A stretch of DNA of 64,000 bases, taken from Kingdonia uniflora (Eukaryota; Streptophyta; Magnoliopsida; Ranunculales; Circaeasteraceae). The notes below the pieces were generated by a model. That model ran no database searches and was not told where the DNA came from. It saw only the letters and a program-made list of their open reading frames with translations. Positions 32,647 to 47,200 of the stretch are shown piece after piece; the first letter of the stretch is position 1; each line of letters starts with the position of its first letter. The translations under genes were made by a program, and so were the position numbers. The DNA lies in contig JACGCM010001710.1 of the NCBI GenBank assembly GCA_014058105.1, positions 248,001-312,000 on the forward strand. The letters are read 5' to 3'.

Positions 32647-34955
32647 TTGCATCTTTGGAATGTTAATGGAGAAGTCTTGATTTCTAATCAAAAGAGGTAT
32701 ACGCAGATCATGATTCATTTTCTGATAAGCGATGCCAAAAACTACTTAGGGCGTCCGGCTAACAGATATGCAACTGGTGGTTGGGCGGCTGCCACACTTA
32801 TTCTATGTGAGCATCACACCCTTCTTCTCCAATTTTATCAACTTTTTAGTATATAATCGTAAACACATATTATGGGGGAAATTTCTGAAAATATTTATGA
32901 TCCTGATTTGGTTGAGTCTTATGACCAATTCATTATTCATTGACATGCATTATATTCTTTTCCCCTTGGATCATCGTCTCATTGATCTAACTATATCGAT
33001 TTATTTCTGGTTAGTTTATGACATTTGGGTTCTTTCGTTTGCATATCATAGGTACGGAACTAAATGAGAGGATCACGACGATGGCAATCGCAGCTAACCT
33101 CATTACGTACCTGGTTGGGACAATGCACCTCCCAAGCACAACTGCTACGAAAATTGCTACAAATTACGCAGGGATAAGTTTCCTCCTCTGTTTGTTTGGG
33201 GGCGTTATCACGGATACTTTCTTAGGCAAATTTCGAGCCATTACCATATTTTCTATGATTCAATTATTGGTAAGTCATTCTTTTTTACTCTCTTTCACTT
33301 TCCCTCTCCCAAATTCTAGTCGAACTATCACCTTATTTTCATGCAGGGTACTATCTTGTTATCTTTAGCTACCAAGATTCCGAGATTCCGTCTAATGGAA
33401 TGTAACACTGATACGGTACCAACCTATAAATGCCCACAAGCTACCGAATTTCATATGGGGATCTTTTTCACGTCATTATACATAAAGTCCATAGGCATGG
33501 CTGGAGTAAAATCTGCTGTCATCGGGTTTGGACTAGATCAATTCGATATCAAAAATAAAGACGAGAAGGCACAATTGGGGGTCTTCTACAATAAGTTCCT
33601 CATTGCAATCAGCATTGGAACTATACTGGCAGTTACCGTAGTTGTTTACATACAAGATAACAATGGCTGGAACTGGATGTTTAGGCTCTGCTCAATAACT
33701 GGGTTCCTTGCAATTTTGGCGTTTTTATCAGGGAGTAGAAAATATAGGTACAAAGAAAATTCGGGTAGTCCTATACTTCAGATTCTCCAAGTGATAGTTG
33801 CTTCTCTACGGAAAAGGAAACTCGAGCCTGTTTTAGATCCTGACTTGTTGTATGAAAATGCCGATAGTGATTTGACATCCAGGATCAATCACAGTAACCA
33901 ATTTCAGTAAGTTTTCGGTAAAACTATACAAGGATGAAAAATATCAGTTTTTAAAACATGGATATTATTTCAACTAGCGATTCGTGTTCATGTGCAGGTG
34001 CTTGGATAAGGCTGCAATGAAGACGAATGGAGACTTTGAATCAAACAGATTAACTCCAAACCCGTGGAGACTTTGTTCAGTGACGAGAGTAGAAGAGGTG
34101 AAAATGGTGATTAGATTACTGCCAATTTGGGCAGCAACTATACTATTTTGGACGATACACACCCAGATGGTTACGTTTTCTGTACTACAAGCTGCTACAA
34201 TGGACAGATCCTTGGGAAAGTTTACAGTTCCGGCTGGCTCGCTTATAGTCTTCCTAGTTGTTGCCATGCAACTCACCTGTATCATCTATGATAGATTGAT
34301 TATACCTATTCGGAAGAAATGGGGAAAACAAGGTAAGGAATCGAAACAATATCACTTAAATAAAATTGAAGATCAAACTCATATTTCGTTGTTTTAACTT
34401 ATGTCAGGTTTCACCAACTTACAGAAAATGGCTATAGGCCTCTTCTTCTCAATAATCACAATGATAGTCGCGTCCACCCTTGAGATGTATCGACTGTCGG
34501 TTTACCGAGAACACTTCACTCCCGGTAGCACCGATACTGTACCGCTCACTGTTTTTTTCTTGACCCCTCATTTAATTTTGATGGGAATTGGAGAAGCATT
34601 TATGCTCACTGGACAGCTCGATTTTTTCATAACACAATCACCTAAAGGAATGAAAGCGTCGAGCACTGCTCTTTTTCTATCAACTCTAGCCTTTGGTTGC
34701 TTTGGGAATTCTCTCTTGATCACCATCGTGCAGAAAGCAACCGCAGGAAAAGATGGACATGAGGGATGGCTAGCTGAAACCATAAATCAAGGGAGGTTGG
34801 ATTATTTTTACGGACTTTTAGCGATTTTATGTTTCATTAACTTTGGATTGTATCTTCTCTGTTCTTACTGGTTTAAGGTACATACTTCAGAAATATCTCC
34901 ACAACAACAAGAGAGTGTTGTCCAAGAGGCCTCTCTGGAGGAAACAAATCTGTGA
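32647..34955 (+). CDS. NPF (NRT1/PTR family) proton-coupled transporter
   Basis: Five exons: 32647-32806, 33052-33269, 33347-33906, 33998-34332 and 34408-34955, with GT-AG introns and consistent phases. The protein shows the NPF order: NYLGRPANRYATGGWAAA, the proton-coupling ExxER motif (ELNER), TMHLP, GGVITDTFLG, IGMAGVKSAVIGFGLDQFD, the central cytosolic loop, WRLCSVTRVEEVK, LLPIWAATILFW, MDRSLGKFTVPAGS, GIGEAFMLTGQLDFF and GRLDYFYGLLA, about 12 TM helices. Members carry nitrate, peptides or hormones across plasma or vacuolar membranes. The order looks closest to the NPF6 group by eye; the substrate cannot be told. The start is uncertain: an in-frame ATG at 32710 follows an AG (tacgcag), so a separate first exon upstream is possible. 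Confidence 0.88.
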
Positions 34956-37772
34956 TACTTCACAAGATTATATCTTTTTGAACGACCTTTTTTGATGAGT
35001 GTGTGGATATACTGCACTTCTACGTCGCTAATAAAATCAAAGAATTTTCTTTCTTTTGTTGCAAATAGCTCCTACCGCTAGTTGAGAAAATAGCTCATAG
35101 CGGTTGGTGTTTTGTCTCTAGCTTTTTCGATCAACAAGAAAAGATGCCACTTCACTAACGCCACGGCTATCAACCAAAGGGTGCGTGATTATATTGTTTA
35201 TAGTAGTGATTGTAAAGAGAATCTATTTTTCTTTCCTAATGGTAATGTCTACAAGCATATTATTTTTAGAGCTGACAAGTGAGCTAGGCCAAATAGTTTC
35301 GGTTAGGCTGCTTTGGGCCCCCTTCGCTTACGCCAGGTATGTCGTTCACTAGATTCCCCAGGGGCAGTCAACGATGATCCCCATGCAGGCAGGCTCCGAG
35401 GGGCAAGTGCGATTTTGCCCACTTTACTGCATATTATCCATCTTTCAAGCATTATTGAGAACTAAACCAAAAGAATGGTAAGAAGCAGGTGGAAATCGGA
35501 ACCATTTCAAAACACAATCTGCAGTTACTTCCTGAAAGTATAAAGCTACATTCGATTCCAAATTATCTAAACCGTTCAAGAATAGCTTCTGTCCTGAACC
35601 ATTAGGTTTAAGCTTTTAAGAAGACTTGTTTCATCAATTTTAATGTGGCAAAGCTCGTAAGAATACTCCAAGGTTTGCAGCGAATTAGAGTTTCAAAACG
35701 CTGCAATAAAAAACATTCAGTTGCAAACTACTTTCTGCTAAAAAAAAAAAAGAAGATTCTACAATATGACAACTTATAATCCAAAAAGCTTTGGGACTGA
35801 AATCTACGGAATCCAAAAAGCTTTAGATCCCAGCACCAAAGAGATATCAGTTATCAATTGCTAAAGAAGTTCGTGATGTCCCTCAAATTCTTAATAGCAT
35901 TTTACCCTTATCTTTCAGAGTACTTTTTCATGGTTTAGATAACATCAGTTACTCAACTTTAATATTCGCTTTCTATCTCAGTTCAGAGACGAATGAAAAT
36001 AGAGTTCTATACAATGCAATTGTTGAGAGTTATCTTTCAGATAAGATAAACCCAGTAATTTCAGCAAAAATCACAAATCAAACAAGGGATATGAACCTAA
36101 TAAGGAAAACTTGGCTCTGTAAGGCATTTGTCAATTTTAATTTAAGCAAGGACGTTAAAGTCAATGGCGTACATGGGCAAAAGGCATCTGAAGTCAATGT
36201 TGCATATGGCCCTTGATTAAAGACTACTGTTCTGCTCATCATCCATTTTTACGGTCAACTTCCTAATTTCCAAATGAGTTGCCCAGAAACTACTCATCGT
36301 CTAGAAAAGTCCAAAAGACATCTCGGGGAATTTTCAAATGCCCCAACATTGGTATCTGATACTTTCTTCAACCTGATTATTAGCATGCTAATGAATTTTG
36401 CAATAAACATGAACCTTAGAAAACTAAGAAATATGACAGGAAACCTAGTACAGAAGATGTACCATGACTCCGCAGTTACAAAAAATTCAAGAATTCTTGA
36501 AGAATGAAAAGGAACAAATGCTGCAGTTCAGTATGACTGCTAAATTACAAGCATTACAGAGCACAACACCTTGACAATGGCAAAGAACAAAAAGGAAGGA
36601 AATCGAGCAACTCCAAACAAAAACTGCATTCACTTCTTAGGAGTTGAGAGCCTAGATTATAAACACTAGCATTTCTAGAAACGTGTCTTTCGTGCAGTTT
36701 GACGACCTAAAGATGAGGAGGGTAGCAAAGGCAGAGGAGTACAGAGGGAAAGGGGCTCCTGTCTACGTGTAGATGGAGAGTTATCGTCTACATTGTTATC
36801 TCACAAACTAAGAACCCGAACACCAACGGATCAGTTCTAATGGCCATAATATTTCCATCTAGACAGAAGGGATGAATATCTTGTGTAAATGATCAAAAGA
36901 CCAGCAGCTCTATACAACAAAAGAGTACTGCTGAAAGGTATCACTTATTTTTCGCTATTTCACATCCAGACTTCCTCTTGTATAAGCGCTATTCACCTAC
37001 TAATTGAGTTCAAAGCCTATAGAACCTTTACAACTTGAGTATACAATAACTAGCCCTGAGTTTCAGTATCACTATTAAAGGGCTTAACCACTATTTTGAG
37101 GGACACAAACTTATTGCCCCTCTACACAGAAAAAAAGATATAGGAGCACCACCCAATTCCACTTAATTAACATTCAAGATTAGCGGCAATACTTCCTAAT
37201 CACTTGTGCAGTTCATGTCTACATTCAAGCTTATTTCTGATTTTAATTTTCGCAATCTTTCCATCTGCATTCAAACTTACTAGAGTATGTTTGAACAGAC
37301 CATTCTCAAGAATCCCTTTTAGGTGTTTTCTTCCTCATAGACCAACCCCACACTTAGTGACCAAAAATGCAAATAAGTCACCACACTAAGTGACCAAAAA
37401 TGCAAATAAGTCAAAGTAAACGCAACCAAATAATCAATATTAAGTAATTAGATTATGATCAAATGGCTTCTAGATATGAATGATAACAATACATTAAAAT
37501 CAAAAAGAGGGCAACTCCAGGGATCATGAACATTCTTTCTCTGGTAACATATAAAGATAGAAGACCTAGAAACTATACCTCCCGGATCACGATAACAATA
37601 ACAACTATAGAAATAAAACATCTAGAGAAAGCATACCCCAAGTCGAAATTATCTCTGTAAATCCATTCAAGGGAACTAAGTCAACCCGTTTCCTCTGCAA
37701 CATTTTTCGTCTTCATCATCTTTCAAGATCTCGGCATTATAACATATTGTGATCAATAAATATACTCTAGAA
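34956..37772. other. Intergenic stretch without recognised genes
   Basis: Contains the 3' flanks of the two neighbouring genes and unremarkable AT-rich sequence. A 30-bp direct duplication (gtgaccaaaaatgcaaataa) lies at about 37360-37413. No supported exon, RNA gene or transposon ends were seen. Confidence 0.5.
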
Positions 37773-38807
37773 TCACGCCTCTGAGTCGGTCTTCTTCCCC
37801 GTGTCCTCCAATAACTTCCCGCTTTCCTCATCAGCAGGCAAAGCCTTCTTCTGTGCCTCCTTCGCAGTTAACGCTTGATACTTCAAATAATTATAATAAG
37901 TAACCCCCAAGAACGCAAGCCCGTACCCGATCAAATTCAATGGCGTCACAGTATCCTTAATCACCCTCCACGAAAAGGCAATCAACAACCAATCCTTAAC
38001 AACCCCAGCAACATTCATCGTCAACGCCGAAGTCTTCCCCACAAGCAAAAACACCGCCAAATTCAACGCGAAAGCACAAAGCGAATTCGTCCCGAAAATC
38101 GCATAATCAAAATGAAAACTTGAAGTCTCCTTCAACACAGGGAACTCAACAAATATCCAAGGAACAAACAAGAACACCAAACAACATGGGGCAACATAAT
38201 ACAAACTCGTAATCGGATTCAAAGTAATCCCTTTACTCGTAAGCAAGATCTGAATCAAAACAAGCCTGGTCGCCTCAAACCCCACAGCAGATAACTGCAA
38301 CCCCACACCCCATGAATCAAACCTCGCCTCCCCATACGCAGCCACCGCAACCCCAAACGAAATCGACAACATATTAATCATTGCATTCCCCTTAAACGTC
38401 TCCTTCTTAAACACAACCCCAATAGAATACACAGCTACAGGCATAAGCGCTTTAAGCATTTGAATAAATGACACAGAGAGATAGATATAAGCAGAGTTAG
38501 AGAACCACAATGAGAGTGAGTAAAGCGCACCAATGGGTACAACAGAGGAGATGTAAAGATCCCTCGACATCGAAACGGGTTCAACGAGTTTGAAAACGCG
38601 AATAAGGGCAAAAGCAAGAGCAGAACAGAAGGACATGTGAATCATAGTTAGAGAAATTGGGAATGGCCAATTGTACATCTTCTTATCAAGGATGTATTTG
38701 TTGTAAACGATTACAGTGAAACTTAAGAAGATCCAAATACTTACATAGGCGTATGATAGCAAGATCTTCTTCGCTACGCTCTCATTCAAAGAACCCCCTT
38801 TCCCCAT
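37773..38807 (-). CDS. Sugar phosphate / nucleotide-sugar translocator (TPT/NST family), like At4g32390
   Basis: A single-exon 344-residue carrier of the plant TPT/NST superfamily, likely in Golgi or ER membranes. It begins [20 protein letters not shown] and has about ten hydrophobic segments. Typical blocks are [109 protein letters not shown] and [11 protein letters not shown], then a charged tail with KDT/KKTDSEA. These blocks match the Arabidopsis At4g32390/At2g25520/At5g25400 clade at about full length. Substrate specificity in this clade is not settled. The leader is pyrimidine-rich on the coding strand. Confidence 0.93.
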   Translation of the reverse strand: MGKGGSLNESVAKKILLSYAYVSIWIFLSFTVIVYNKYILDKKMYNWPFPISLTMIHMSFCSALAFALIRVFKLVEPVSMSRDLYISSVVPIGALYSLSLWFSNSAYIYLSVSFIQMLKALMPVAVYSIGVVFKKETFKGNAMINMLSISFGVAVAAYGEARFDSWGVGLQLSAVGFEATRLVLIQILLTSKGITLNPITSLYYVAPCCLVFLFVPWIFVEFPVLKETSSFHFDYAIFGTNSLCAFALNLAVFLLVGKTSALTMNVAGVVKDWLLIAFSWRVIKDTVTPLNLIGYGLAFLGVTYYNYLKYQALTAKEAQKKALPADEESGKLLEDTGKKTDSEA

Positions 38808-38859
38808 TGTTGATCGAGTGAGAGTTGGTCGATTTCTCTCTCTGTTGGAATTGGTCTCT

Positions 38860-38931
38860 CTGGTTTAAGAGAGAGAGAGGAGTTTGAGATTCTCTCTCTG
38901 GTTTTGGAGAGAGAGAGAGAGAGAGAGAGGA
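38860..38931 (-). promoter_or_regulatory. CT-rich leader / promoter-proximal (TC)n
   Basis: On the coding (minus) strand just upstream of the translocator ATG there are runs of TCTCTC. Such Y-patches are common near plant core promoters and in leaders. No TATA box was assigned. Confidence 0.45.
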
Positions 38932-39938
38932 AAACGGAAACAGCTATTAAGTAGAGGTACTGTGGTGCTTAAAAGCGTGTGGAATGTGTAATTGGGCTTT
39001 GATTTCAATGTGGGCTTTGTTAGGTCAATCTATATCAAAACTAAACTTGTGGAACAAGTTTAATGTTAAAACACTCTCTTCGGTCGTTTGATTGATTATG
39101 TATGAGAGATCGAGCGTATTGGTAATTAGTACTGTTGTGGTTGATTGGAGATGGAAAATCATAGTGAGACAGCGGTGGCAACAAACAGTTGTTACATTGT
39201 CGAATGAGTTAAAAGAGAGTAGGAGGGATTAGGCATGCTTTTGAAAATGTAATATGTGCGTTTAGAAATGTATCAAGGTTTTGGTTTAGCAGTTTGCATC
39301 GTCTGAAATTAGAAACCTACTCAGAAATCGAGTGAGAGATGGAAACACACAAATGAGGATAGCCAAGAGGGGTGCCGTGGCGTGCCGGAATATATTCCTT
39401 AATTTTTCTTATTGAGGTGAGTCACGCCTAAATATACTGGGCCTCTAATCCAAGGCCCACTAAGGACAAAGGAGGGATAGAGTGGTAAGGGACACAAAAA
39501 GGAGATTAAAGTGGATTTAAATCCGGTCTGAAGTCCGGGCTAAGATTCTGGACCAAGAAGGCTCTTACACGTGTCTGAACACATGTCACGTGCTCTTCAT
39601 GCGTTAACCAACACTGTAACGTGAATACTTGACTTCAGATTTCAAAAAGTGTAAAACAAGGCCTAGATTTTGCCCAAAAAAAAAATCTTTTTATTCCGAA
39701 ACTGCCCTAACTTTTAAAGCCAAATGCCTTTATTACATGCAACGTTATTCTTGCCTTTAATTATTGAAGGAGGTTAAGTTAAGTAATTATCACTTAAAAC
39801 GTAATTTACGTTTTCATCACCAACGGTTACCTCTTCTTTTTCTTTTAGAGAAAGAAACATTGTCAAAAAATACACTTTATTTTCACTGACAATCCATGTT
39901 CTTAGATTTCAAATTTAAGGTTTATTTAGCCTCTGTTT

Positions 39939-40098
39939 GGTACACCAAAAATGTTTGTGATCGAAAACATTTCTAGTGATTTAGATAACTGATAACCATT
40001 AGATTCATGTATGAGAGAAACGCAGAGAAAAATCAATGGTAAGCAATTGTCTAAATCACTGGAAATACTTTTGATCACAAACATTTCCAGTGTATCAG
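39939..40098. mobile_element. Small foldback MITE
   Basis: The left arm (acaccaaaaatgtttgtgat ... agtgatttaga) is repeated inverted on the right (tctaaatcact ... atcacaaacatttccagtgt), about 60-bp arms with a short loop. The inner piece accattagattcatgtatga also occurs near 31690, probably a worn relative. The rest of 38932-41263 shows no gene. Confidence 0.7.
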
Positions 40099-41263
40099 CG
40101 CGGGGTCCTAGTCACAAAATATGATTGGCATTATTGGAGCTTAAGAAAATTGCATCCCTTAAATAAAAAATGTGCTCATGGTTCAAGTTGACTGATGCAT
40201 GTGAAGTTTTTTGAGGAGAAAAAAATGTTCAGTGTAGGGGAGACATTGTTCAAGGGAGGGCTATTAGGTATTAAAAATATTCGTATTGGCAATTACATTG
40301 CATTATTATTGGCTTTATTTTTGAGAAATAATAATACATTTAGATATCGTAAATTAAACAAGTCAATTGGTGATTAACTAAACATCCAGCTGTATTTCTT
40401 ATTTCCGCTTAATGTTGATGTTGTCGTGTACTCCTTTAGTTTGCATGTGGACAAAGAAAAAAATAAAAAATATATATATTCGTTCTCAGTACAAAAAATT
40501 GTATTAGAGTATTTGGATATTGCAAGTTGATCAATTATTGCTGACACTCAATTAGTAGTATAATCTAACGTTTATAATTGATAGACCACATATTCTATAA
40601 ATATTCCCAGTGGTGCCTCCCTTCAAAGTTCTCAAAATGGAATAAAAATAGGCAAAAATGACGAAAATCATACTCAATACTTGTAAATTGCTCCCGCAAT
40701 GGTAGGATATTCCCCAAAAATGTACCGCCCGCCTGCCTGCCTGCCGAACTTGTTCTAGTAAGAAGAGGAGGGTCACAAAACACAAAATATGTGAAACTGT
40801 TGACCAACTTAATAACATATATAATGTACTTATTGTGCAAAACAAATATGTCATTTTCTTAAATAACCTAGTTCACACTTGCACAAAGTTTGATTTGCTC
40901 AAAACAAAAATGTACACCGACAACATGTCGCACCTCTACTCATTCATTGGCAATAAATAAGAAAACCTTAAAAAGAACTAAAAGAATGTGTTAGGACTTG
41001 GAAAACATTAATTTTGAGCATCTAAATTCTAGAGTCGGATATCAATAACTATGATCAAATTTCATAGTAATTCAGTGGAAGACTGGAAGTATATCCTGAA
41101 ACAAGTATAAGCACTCGTGGACACGCTTCTTCATGTCTAATAAGGAAGGTCTATATTGTCTACACGTACATCAAGTATTACAAAATGGTTTGGAGATCAC
41201 ACTCTTGTATAATTACAAAAGTTGCAACATTTAAAGTAGATTGTTGGAAGAATCACGACAGTG

Positions 41264-44200
41264 TCAGGAACATTCAAAATCAGGTTTTTTTCCTTCCCAC
41301 GACATGGAACTTGTTATGTGTGAGATACGGAGGACAACTTTGCACATGTCTGGGCGTCGGTTCCAGTCATCGTCCACGCAGTCCTTGGACAAAAGAGCCA
41401 TCTTAAAATTTCACAATATAAGGTAACAAGTTAGCCACTATGGTCGATGGGGATAGGCATGCAAATAGCATCACAGACATTTGATCGATCATACTACAAA
41501 GCTGACCACGATATCTATCAAGCTCAGTCAATAAACAATATTTGACTTATGTCCTCATATGAATTGCTACATTAAGTTGAACAAAGAGAATCAGGATTAC
41601 CTGAAAAATTGTATCTCTGTGAGAATTGACGAGATGGGGATCAATACATTGCATCAACTGGATCAGGGGATTATGTTTATCTTCTAAAGCTGCTAACATC
41701 TGGAAAATAGAGGTTAACGTCATTGGAACTTACAATAAAGCCTGGTTGGCAGAATGAATCTACTTTTTCACTAAGCAAATATAAGGGTCACTTTTTTCCA
41801 CTGGACAATTTTATGGAATATATACTAGTGCCAGGCAACACAAACATAGTATTGCCTCCATTCATTACCATAAAGCAATACATCATGCATCACTCTTGAC
41901 CTTTCATAAGGTGCCGGGCGGCTAACCTCTTGAATGTACTTTAGGCATGCAAACCGATTTACTCGTAGATGGTTTAGAATAACATTAGTCACAAAAAAAG
42001 CGTACACCTGTGGTTGTGATTGTGGCCGTGTGGCCATGTGTGTGTCTGTGTATGTGTGGAGAGGGAGAGAGAGAGAGAGAAAGAGCAAAATGTGTAGCAA
42101 GAGGAATAATAGTACCAAATCCACCAAAGAACGATGCTCAATGTAGTGAGCATCACCAGAACTTGTACTTCTACTCAGTGCTGGCTTTCCGGTAAGTAAT
42201 TCCATCACAACAACCCCAAAGGCATAAACATCACTCTTTGTTGTCACACGCCCATCTCGTGCATACCTTGTAAAAAAGAAAATTATGATACAATTATTTA
42301 AAAGAAGGTAAGATTCAGCATTTAAGAGAACAACACTAAATATTACCGACTTTGTATTTGTTACTATTATGGACTGAAGATAAAAAAATACAAGATCATC
42401 TCAAGAGAAAGTGAAGGGATAACTCACTCTGGGGCAAGATAGCCAAATGTTCCAACAATTTTAGATGTTGCCGCTTCAATTTCTGGAGAACACTCGAGTA
42501 ATTTTACTAATCCAAAATCGGCGATCTACAAAAAATTCAAGAAAGTGGATAAATTATGAGATTACACAAAATGCACCACTATTAAGAGATTCAACGTCCT
42601 ATATGGAGATAACTAGCAATCACAGATATCAGAAAATTCATTCCACGCTTATTGCTAATGTAAAAAATAAGCTGTGAAATGTATAGTTTGATACTTTGAT
42701 TTGATAGCTAGCTTATCTAAGAGATAGAAAATACAACACTCTAAAATCAAAAGTACTAAACAGTTGGCACAATCAGAATAATAACTTACAGTTCTATATC
42801 ACAAGCGTTTGAAGTGTAAGTGACTTCGTAGTAAAAAAGATCAGCTTAATCGTGCGATATTAATTATTTTGCAATGAACAGGGCTTCCTCTTGACTACCT
42901 AAAATTTGTTTAAGAATTCTGGACAACTCACCAAATGAAAGCTATTGTGTTTGAATAGAGAATTTGAAGTAGGGGTCAAGACCTCGAAAATTGAAGACCA
43001 ATGTTATTAGAAAATTTAGGGACTTTTAGATGTATGTTTAGAGGCTTTATTTAAAAGGCAACCTATTAATAATTTTAGGGCTATTTTGGAGTCCAAATTT
43101 AATTAGTTTTCTCTTTGGATTAGTACTAGAATAGGGTTACTGCTTATTTCCCAAGTTTTATATTATAACTAAATTTATGGATTTATGCCTATAGCCATAA
43201 CTAGTTGTTGAATAATAAAAGTTGTGTATAATTAACGAGTTTCTATTTGGCTCTTGATTGAAGAGCAAGGATAACGAACCTTAAAACCGTTATAGTAAAT
43301 GAATTTCGAATTCGATATTTGTTATCCAATCTGTATGAACAAACAACACCTCTCAAGGAGATGATTGAGTCTAGTGTATACACACTATCTCCTTAAGACA
43401 GATTCGCCCCTGCCACAGTGCTTTGCAGGAATGCAGGCCCCTGTCTCCCAGGATACAACGATCAATCGCAGAGAGAAGAATGCACTTCTATCTCTCTGCC
43501 AAACGAACTTTGATTGCATCCGTTTTCTCTCTTGAAAATGGCTCAAGAAAAACTGATGATAAAAAATGAAAACGAAATTGGGTTACACCTCAAGTCAATG
43601 CCTCTTTACCAAGAGTCACACCTTAAGGTGCGTCTGTTGGAGATACCCCAACTCACACCTCAAACCCAAAAAAGTAACTAAGTGTTCCAAGGAATTCCCA
43701 TGAGCCCATGGCCCAAGGCCCAATCATAGACTTATAATAATAAGCGGGTTCTTAGATCGAGCAAGCCCATGGGTAACCCATGCATCCAAGCTAGTTTGCA
43801 CACATGGGTCGCACATGCGCGTGCGACCCACCAACTCTCACCACATCACAACAAGTTAAGTGTTAGACTTACTTATATAGTAGAGTTGAGTTTCCTTCAT
43901 ATCCAATGTGGGACTAAACACTTAGTTCTACCATTCAAACCAAAAAGAAAATCAAAAGCTCTTTTGTATTTTCCAACAATACTTAGGGTTGCTGATTCCC
44001 AAAATCAATATAGTAGTTCTTGGATTTTTAATCCACGGCCAAATCATTTCCACTGTGTTGCATGAAAACTATAGCAAATGTAATAATGAAAATTAATCCA
44101 ATAAAAAATTATTGTCACGACCCCACTCTACGCGTGCACCGATATTGTCCCCACTTTTAACAACTGCGGGTCTCGAGCAATGTGGGGTTTTATTTCCCTC

Positions 44201-47200
44201 AAAAGGCATCGGCGACATGTGAAGTAAGATCTTAACTTACGGAACATTCGGTTGGCAGGATGTGGGACAAAACCACTGGTGCAACCATCACCGCTATTGG
44301 GTTAGGCACATTTCCAATACCCGCTTAACCGAAGTGTTACATATATGTATCTGATTATAAAATATATTGACTGATATTGTGCTTAGATAAAAAATTTAAC
44401 TATCTGATTAGAAAATAGATTGATTGATATTGTGCTTGGATAAATGATTAGATAAACATTTAAGCTAAGTTTCTTTCCATCACATCCATCCCACTTGTCA
44501 TGAAATGCATAAGTAATGATAAAGTTAAGCAATTTTCGTTCGCTTTCTTCCCATATCAAATCTTGATACGTACCTTAGCTCGAAAATTGGAGTCTAAGAG
44601 AATATTACTTGTCTTAATATCCCGATGGACATAAAATGGTTTTGTATACATGTGTATATACTCCAATCCTTTTGCAGCATCAAGAGCAATCTGAACCCTT
44701 CTAGCCAGTGAAAGAGATGCATAACCTGTAAAATATGTTTATCTGTCGTGTAAGGAATAAACTGCCTGAAATTGAAGAATTGTTAATTAAGATACAAGAA
44801 TGTTCCCCAAAATTACAAATCAGCACATCGAAAACTAGATTACCTAAGCACAATAGTTACATTTTTGTTATTAAGGTTCTGTGAGAAATTGAGAGTGCAG
44901 TGAATTTAAAGGTGCACCAAGTTCTTTTGGAACTGCTTTAGTTATTTACATCATATAAGTAATACCAATGGGTTAGCTTAGCTTCTCAAAAAAAAAAAAA
45001 AAAGCGAAAATGAAAAAATAAAATAAAAATAGAATATTCCTAGCATGCATTACCATAGTCATCGTTCTAAAAATTACAAGAAGTGTTTCTGAAAGTCAAA
45101 TAACTGCCCCAAAAACATTCACAATATCTTTTTTCTATTGGATAGTAAATGTAGAGGGGCGTGGATCAACGTAAATCTTTTCTCAAAAGTGTGACACCAG
45201 CATGAAAGTACTACAAAAACTTCTTAAATAATACTTCAGAAGAGTGGAACAAGGGAAGAGAGAGAGAGAGATGATTTTTTTTTTCACAATATACACTGGA
45301 ATATTATTTATAATAATGAATGAATCTGCAATTAATGACATCTTTATTTTAAATATCTGTTATCCGATCGCATTTTAATACAAAGAATAAAGTAATGAAG
45401 TAAAAAAAACTATTCTAACAATAACAACCTATAATTCTACCGTGGGCAAGACCGATTGTTGGACCTGTTTGGCTCTTATGGGGATAAATATGGCCTCTGA
45501 CTGAATGGGATTTGATTTCGGGTGTTGGTTGGTTTGATACTGGTGAGAAATTGAGGTACCTAATGTAATGCATCCACTTGAATACTCAAAGTTGCAAGTA
45601 GAAAAAAAGGAGACCGAGGAAATAAGAATGATGGAGTTTTGAAGTAAAGGTTATTATGCGCTTGAAAATAATCAGTCTCCAACACCTACAAGATTTGAGA
45701 ATATCAACCCTCTTTACCTAGAATTGTTCGCTTTAACTTAAAATAGCTAGTAGTATTTGTTCTGATAACATAATGTAGTAGTACCCTAATCTGCACTAGC
45801 ATCTACCATGCAGGCCTTACAAAAGGTTTAAGAAAAAACCTTTCATAATGGGGCTATGCAAATGATCACTGAGTGCGCCATTATGTGCATATTCATACAC
45901 AAGGAACAGAGAGTCTCCTCCAGCTGCATAGCCGATAAGCTCAATCTGAATTGCAAGAGAAAACTAGTTAAAATAAGCCATAATAGAAATGCAACGAAAT
46001 CATTAGTGCAAGCAGCTTTAAAGTAACCACATATCTGACATAACTGGAAACTGGATCCTGAGAAAGTAAAATATGTTCTACCAAAACATGAAAGAGAATA
46101 AAATATGACAACAAACTCAAATATAAAATAACATTTATGTTATATGTTGCACTGGCACATGAATATATCTTTTTATTTTTAAATCCGGAAGGATTTAGAA
46201 AAAGAAAGAAAAAAGAAGTAAATCCATTCATGTAGAACATATAACATAAATATTATTTTATACACAGGTAGAATTTGGAAATAGGGCATTGCGACTATAA
46301 GAGTCGAGTAAATTTATTGGTATACGCAGGCCTCAACTAATATCTTATAATCATCACATACTCTATCATGTTAATGCAAAACCTTGCTTTCAGTTCTACC
46401 TTGTTACATCTACATATACAAAGCCGTGTAAAGCTACTACTACATTAATATTCTTAGAATCCTTAATTTTGTTTTTCGTTTTTGCTGGAGAAACTTTACT
46501 CCACAAGCTGATAGATAAGACGATGAACAACATAGCTAATTGAGAAGTGGTACGGTCATTAAAGGTGGAAAAGAAAGCATGAGGAAAATAAACTACAAAA
46601 AAAGTAAACGTGAAAGCACCTATATTTAATCCAAGGGGAACTTTGGGTTTCTTATAAATCCAAATGATTGGCCTATTCCGTAAATATGTAAATCAAGCTA
46701 ACAGTAGAACTAAATCTACATTTACTATTAACTTGAATTGTAAGCTTTACTTGGTTAGAAGTGTTGAAATAAAAATCAAACTTTATGAGGATGATGTACA
46801 CATCATGGATAACATTCTTAACGGATACACATATTTGTATTCCATAATCTCTCACTCTATGCACATCATATGAAATCACCTAAGATAATATGTGTACATA
46901 GAAGGAGCTGTGAAGTGAAATCTACGTCAGGAATACAGAATGATTTTATTTTTACCAAGTTCGTATGATGAACTTTGCACAAAATATTAAGCTCAGCTAA
47001 GAACTCTTTGGACTTTGTGTTCTTCATCTGCTTGATGGCCACTTCCTGCATAAAGCATAGCAGAATAGAAATTATGAGTAAATTTCCATCAGAACTTAAA
47101 GGAAAAGAGATAAAATTGATCCAGGCACTCACAGTTCCTTTTAGTTGTCCAAGGTAAACAGATCCATAAGCTCCCTGCCCGATCTTTTGTGACGCATTGA

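Noticed and set aside
37875..38123. ORFs antisense to the translocator and PPR genes (also 30132-30464, 58004-58457)
   Set aside because: They are shadows of the real coding strands with no family similarity.
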